Shown here: in pieces, positions 5,905 through 6,994 of the stretch
Position numbering within the stretch: position 1 is the first letter of the stretch
Layout of the letters: each line of letters begins with the position of its first letter
The notes under the pieces: model-generated
Databases searched by the model: none
What the model was told of the DNA's origin: nothing
The model's input: the letters and a program-made list of their open reading frames with translations, nothing else
NCBI GenBank assembly: GCA_003509825.1
Contig: DOMT01000128.1
Location: 1 to 6,994 of the forward strand
From: Coriobacteriia bacterium
Lineage (GTDB): Bacteria > Actinomycetota > Coriobacteriia > Coriobacteriales > UBA8131
Direction of reading: 5' to 3'
DNA: 6,994 nucleotides
Made by a program: the position numbers and the translations under genes

Positions 5905-6366
5905 CTACACAGGCATGAGTTTGCGCGGGCGCCCGGCCTTCGGCGGATTTTTCAGTCGCTCCTCAATCGACTCCACGTCGACCATAGGAAAAAGCCCGAC
6001 TTGATACGACTTCAGCCGCCCGCTGCGAATCAACTGGGATACCCTGCCTCGCGATACACCGAGCATCTCCGCCGCCACACAGGGGTCCACGGCGTTAAGA
6101 ATATAGCTGGCGTCGGTCTCGAACGACACCACGACAACACGCTCGCCCTCACCGGCAGCGTAACCGAACGTGGCCCTGGGAACGGGGTCGCCACCCTTTA
6201 TAAGCGCCCCGACATAGGTCTTAAGTGCATCCACAGCCATCTCGATCGCCTCTTCAAAAGAGTCGCCGCAGGTGAAGCAGCCATCCAAATCGGGAACACT
6301 GACATTCCACACCCCTATTTCTTCAGCATCAGGAGTTAAAACGACCTCGTATAAATATCTTTCCAC
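5905..6366 (-). CDS. hicB: HicB-family antitoxin with C-terminal helix-turn-helix
   Basis: This is the antitoxin of the HicAB pair; it binds and blocks the HicA RNase and usually represses the operon. I chose the GTG at 6366 (153 residues) because GGAGGT lies just upstream (6375-6370) and the product then starts like other HicB proteins (MERYLYEVVL). The ATG at 6408 would add 14 untypical residues and overlap hicA. The HicB fold covers about residues 5-65, with the hallmark WNVSVPDLDGCFTCGDSFEEA followed by a long helix through DALKTYVGALIKGG. After a linker, residues 94-139 form a MerR/excisionase-type HTH (AAEMLGVSRGRVSQLIRSGR), and a basic AGRPRK tail resembles an AT-hook core. It is transcribed downstream of hicA and toward the isc operon. 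Confidence 0.92.
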   Translation of the reverse strand: MERYLYEVVLTPDAEEIGVWNVSVPDLDGCFTCGDSFEEAIEMAVDALKTYVGALIKGGDPVPRATFGYAAGEGERVVVVSFETDASYILNAVDPCVAAEMLGVSRGRVSQLIRSGRLKSYQVGLFPMVDVESIEERLKNPPKAGRPRKLMPV

Positions 6367-6398
6367 ACTACCTCCAAATAAACACGGAAAACGGAGTG

Positions 6399-6587
6399 CT
6401 ATCTCCATCCCGCCTTGCGTGCAATGTTCTCATATGTTCCTACGGGAAGCTCACTCCTACCTGCGGGAACAGACACATGGGATCTTCCCGGCTTCCTGAA
6501 TACCTTATGACTACCCTTTCCGCCGGTTTCCTTCCAACCTTCGCGCCTCAGTCGCGCAATTATTTCCCGCACATCCCTTTTCCCCAT
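6399..6587 (-). CDS. hicA: HicA-family mRNA interferase toxin
   Basis: This 62-residue toxin has a dsRBD-like fold and cleaves mRNA when not bound by HicB. Motifs of the family are clear: an N-terminal helix ending in REGW (residues 15-18), the catalytic histidine H27 in KGSHKVF, a strand with HVSVPAG, and the C-terminal GTYENIARKAGW. The length matches the family (about 60). The ATG at 6587 is preceded by only a modest ribosome site (ggaaagag, 6599-6592). hicA comes first and hicB follows 32 nt later, the usual order. All catalytic features are intact, so the toxin is probably active. Confidence 0.93.
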   Translation of the reverse strand: MGKRDVREIIARLRREGWKETGGKGSHKVFRKPGRSHVSVPAGRSELPVGTYENIARKAGWR

Positions 6588-6599
6588 AAAACTCTTTCC

Positions 6600-6635
6600 A
6601 GTTTATAGTTTAGTTTAGTATTTTTCAACCAATCA
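6600..6635 (-). promoter_or_regulatory. candidate hicAB promoter/operator, AT-rich with 5-nt repeats
   Basis: On the minus strand TATAAA (6607-6602) could be a -10, with TTGAAA (6628-6623, 15-nt spacing) or TTGGTT (6632-6627, 19-nt spacing) as -35; neither spacing is ideal. The region carries three period-5 units (tagtt, tagtt, tagta at 6606-6620 on the plus strand), a plausible HicB operator. A start from this -10 would leave only about 8 nt of leader, so the real start may lie further upstream. Confidence 0.3.
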
Positions 6636-6817
6636 CTGAAGAGAGATTCTATCAACCGAATCTGCCGTCCCCACAGAACAGAAACCGACCGAAAACCGAA
6701 CAGAAACCGCATCATCAAAGCGGATTCGTCTCTCGCAAACTCCTGCGCAGCGATAACACCTTCGTGGATTTTGTTATCTGGGAAACCATGTTTGGGGGAA
6801 AGGAGCAGTGGCGAAGC

Positions 6818-6854
6818 AAAATCTGTAATACAGCTTGCCTGTGTTGCAGATTTT
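6818..6854 (-). terminator. 16-bp hairpin, probable terminator downstream of the tRNA gene
   Basis: Positions 6818-6833 and 6839-6854 form a continuous 16-bp stem around the loop cttgc, with two G·T pairs (6826/6846 and 6829/6843) and aaaa/tttt at its base. Read on the minus strand it lies about 117 nt beyond the tRNA 3' end and ends in atttt, like an intrinsic terminator. Because aaaa/tttt lies on both sides, it could work in either direction. Confidence 0.55.
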
Positions 6855-6865
6855 CCCCGAAGCCA

Positions 6866-6890
6866 ACTGCGACGCACGCAGTGTTTTTTT
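6866..6890 (+). terminator. plus-strand terminator-like hairpin with T7 tract
   Basis: The arms actgcg (6866-6871) and cgcagt (6877-6882) pair around acgca and are followed by g and seven T (6884-6890). The shape is right for a plus-strand intrinsic terminator, but no plus-strand gene lies nearby upstream. It may guard the tRNA gene against read-through transcription. Confidence 0.5.
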
Positions 6891-6970
6891 GGATCGGAAA
6901 GACTTGAAGAGCCCGCCGAAGCGTACTTTGTACGTGAGGTGGGACCTGAATGGCTTTACGGCCAAAAAAA

Positions 6971-6994
6971 TGGTGCCCCCGGGCCGATTCGAAC
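6971..6994 (-). tRNA. tRNA 3' end (partial; runs off the right edge)
   Basis: Read on the minus strand, the last 24 nt are G53, the T loop TTCGAAT, the 3' T-stem strand CGGCC, the 3' acceptor strand CGGGGGC, discriminator A and an encoded CCA. The 5' acceptor strand should therefore be GCCCCCG. The anticodon lies outside the window, so identity cannot be read; several actinobacterial tRNAs, including some Arg species, could fit. Seven T follow directly after CCA. Confidence 0.88.

Larger units (their letters stand above)
6588..6970. other. 383-nt non-coding, hairpin-rich interval between hicA and the tRNA gene
   Basis: No credible gene is seen on either strand. The minus-strand open frames here run through the hairpins and match no family I know. 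From left to right it holds the hicAB upstream region, two copies of gaacagaaaccg (6676-6687 and 6698-6709, period 22), a long hairpin (6818-6854), a terminator-like stem with T7 (6866-6890), a 3-nt-loop hairpin cgtac-ttt-gtacg (6922-6934), and a run of seven A (6964-6970) that is the T-run after the tRNA on the minus strand. Confidence 0.6.

Noticed and set aside
5701..6339. Plus-strand open frame of 212 codons overlapping the iscR end and hicB
   Set aside because: It is antisense to hicB and out of frame with iscR. Only its internal ATG at 5824 with AAGGAG deserves a note, which is reported as a separate structural finding.
6560..6877. Minus-strand open frame of 105 codons upstream of hicA
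   Set aside because: It runs through the hairpin at 6818-6854 and into hicA in another frame, and has no family match that I can see. More likely non-coding tRNA-flanking DNA.
6774..6965. Minus-strand open frame of 63 codons directly after the tRNA
   Set aside because: It begins 6 nt beyond the tRNA CCA, leaving no room for its own ribosome site, and crosses two hairpins.
6971..6994. tRNA 3' end considered as an integration attachment site
   Set aside because: I found no second copy of the tRNA 3' end in the window and no integrase, so an att site cannot be claimed.

Overview
The window looks like chromosomal DNA of a high-G+C Gram-positive bacterium. A PASTA-domain signalling protein, an IscS-IscU-Rrf2 operon without the proteobacterial HscBA/Fdx genes, and GC-rich third codon positions all fit an actinobacterium. 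A gut coriobacterium (Collinsella-like) is my best guess, but that rests on overall impression and not on a diagnostic marker. Most of the window is ordinary housekeeping DNA. The more accessory-looking part is the right end.

Layout. (1) Positions 1-1115 carry the 3' part of a membrane-anchored four-PASTA protein, most likely a PknB/Stk-type Ser/Thr kinase whose catalytic domain lies to the left. (2) After a 114-nt gap with a perfect 10-bp hairpin comes a 631-residue conserved membrane protein (1230-3125) with three N-terminal TM helices and a large outer domain. It ends in a small stop-codon hairpin followed by a strong intrinsic terminator (3207-3234). (3) A 449-nt gene-free stretch (3126-3574) contains that terminator, a 19-bp perfect inverted repeat (3293-3356), and a promoter with an overlapping palindromic site just before iscS. 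(4) iscS (3575-4774), iscU (4941-5384) and an Rrf2/IscR-type regulator (5384-5809) form one plus-strand operon. The iscS-iscU gap has an imperfect tandem repeat and two hairpins. The iscU stop and the regulator start overlap (TGATG). (5) On the minus strand lies a hicA-hicB toxin-antitoxin pair (6587-6399 and 6366-5905), facing the isc operon tail to tail. (6) Between hicA and the window edge is a 383-nt non-coding stretch rich in hairpins. The last 24 nt are the 3' end of a minus-strand tRNA gene with encoded CCA.

Functional reading. IscS supplies sulfur from cysteine, IscU assembles the cluster, and the co-transcribed regulator, which has three conserved cysteines, probably senses Fe-S status and represses its own operon through the palindrome over the iscS promoter. 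That is a closed feedback loop with the regulator encoded last. The PASTA protein and the 631-residue protein are both envelope proteins and may be co-expressed. HicA/HicB form a self-contained mRNA-interferase toxin and antitoxin module sitting beside a tRNA gene, a common location for acquired DNA, although I see no integrase or att repeat here.
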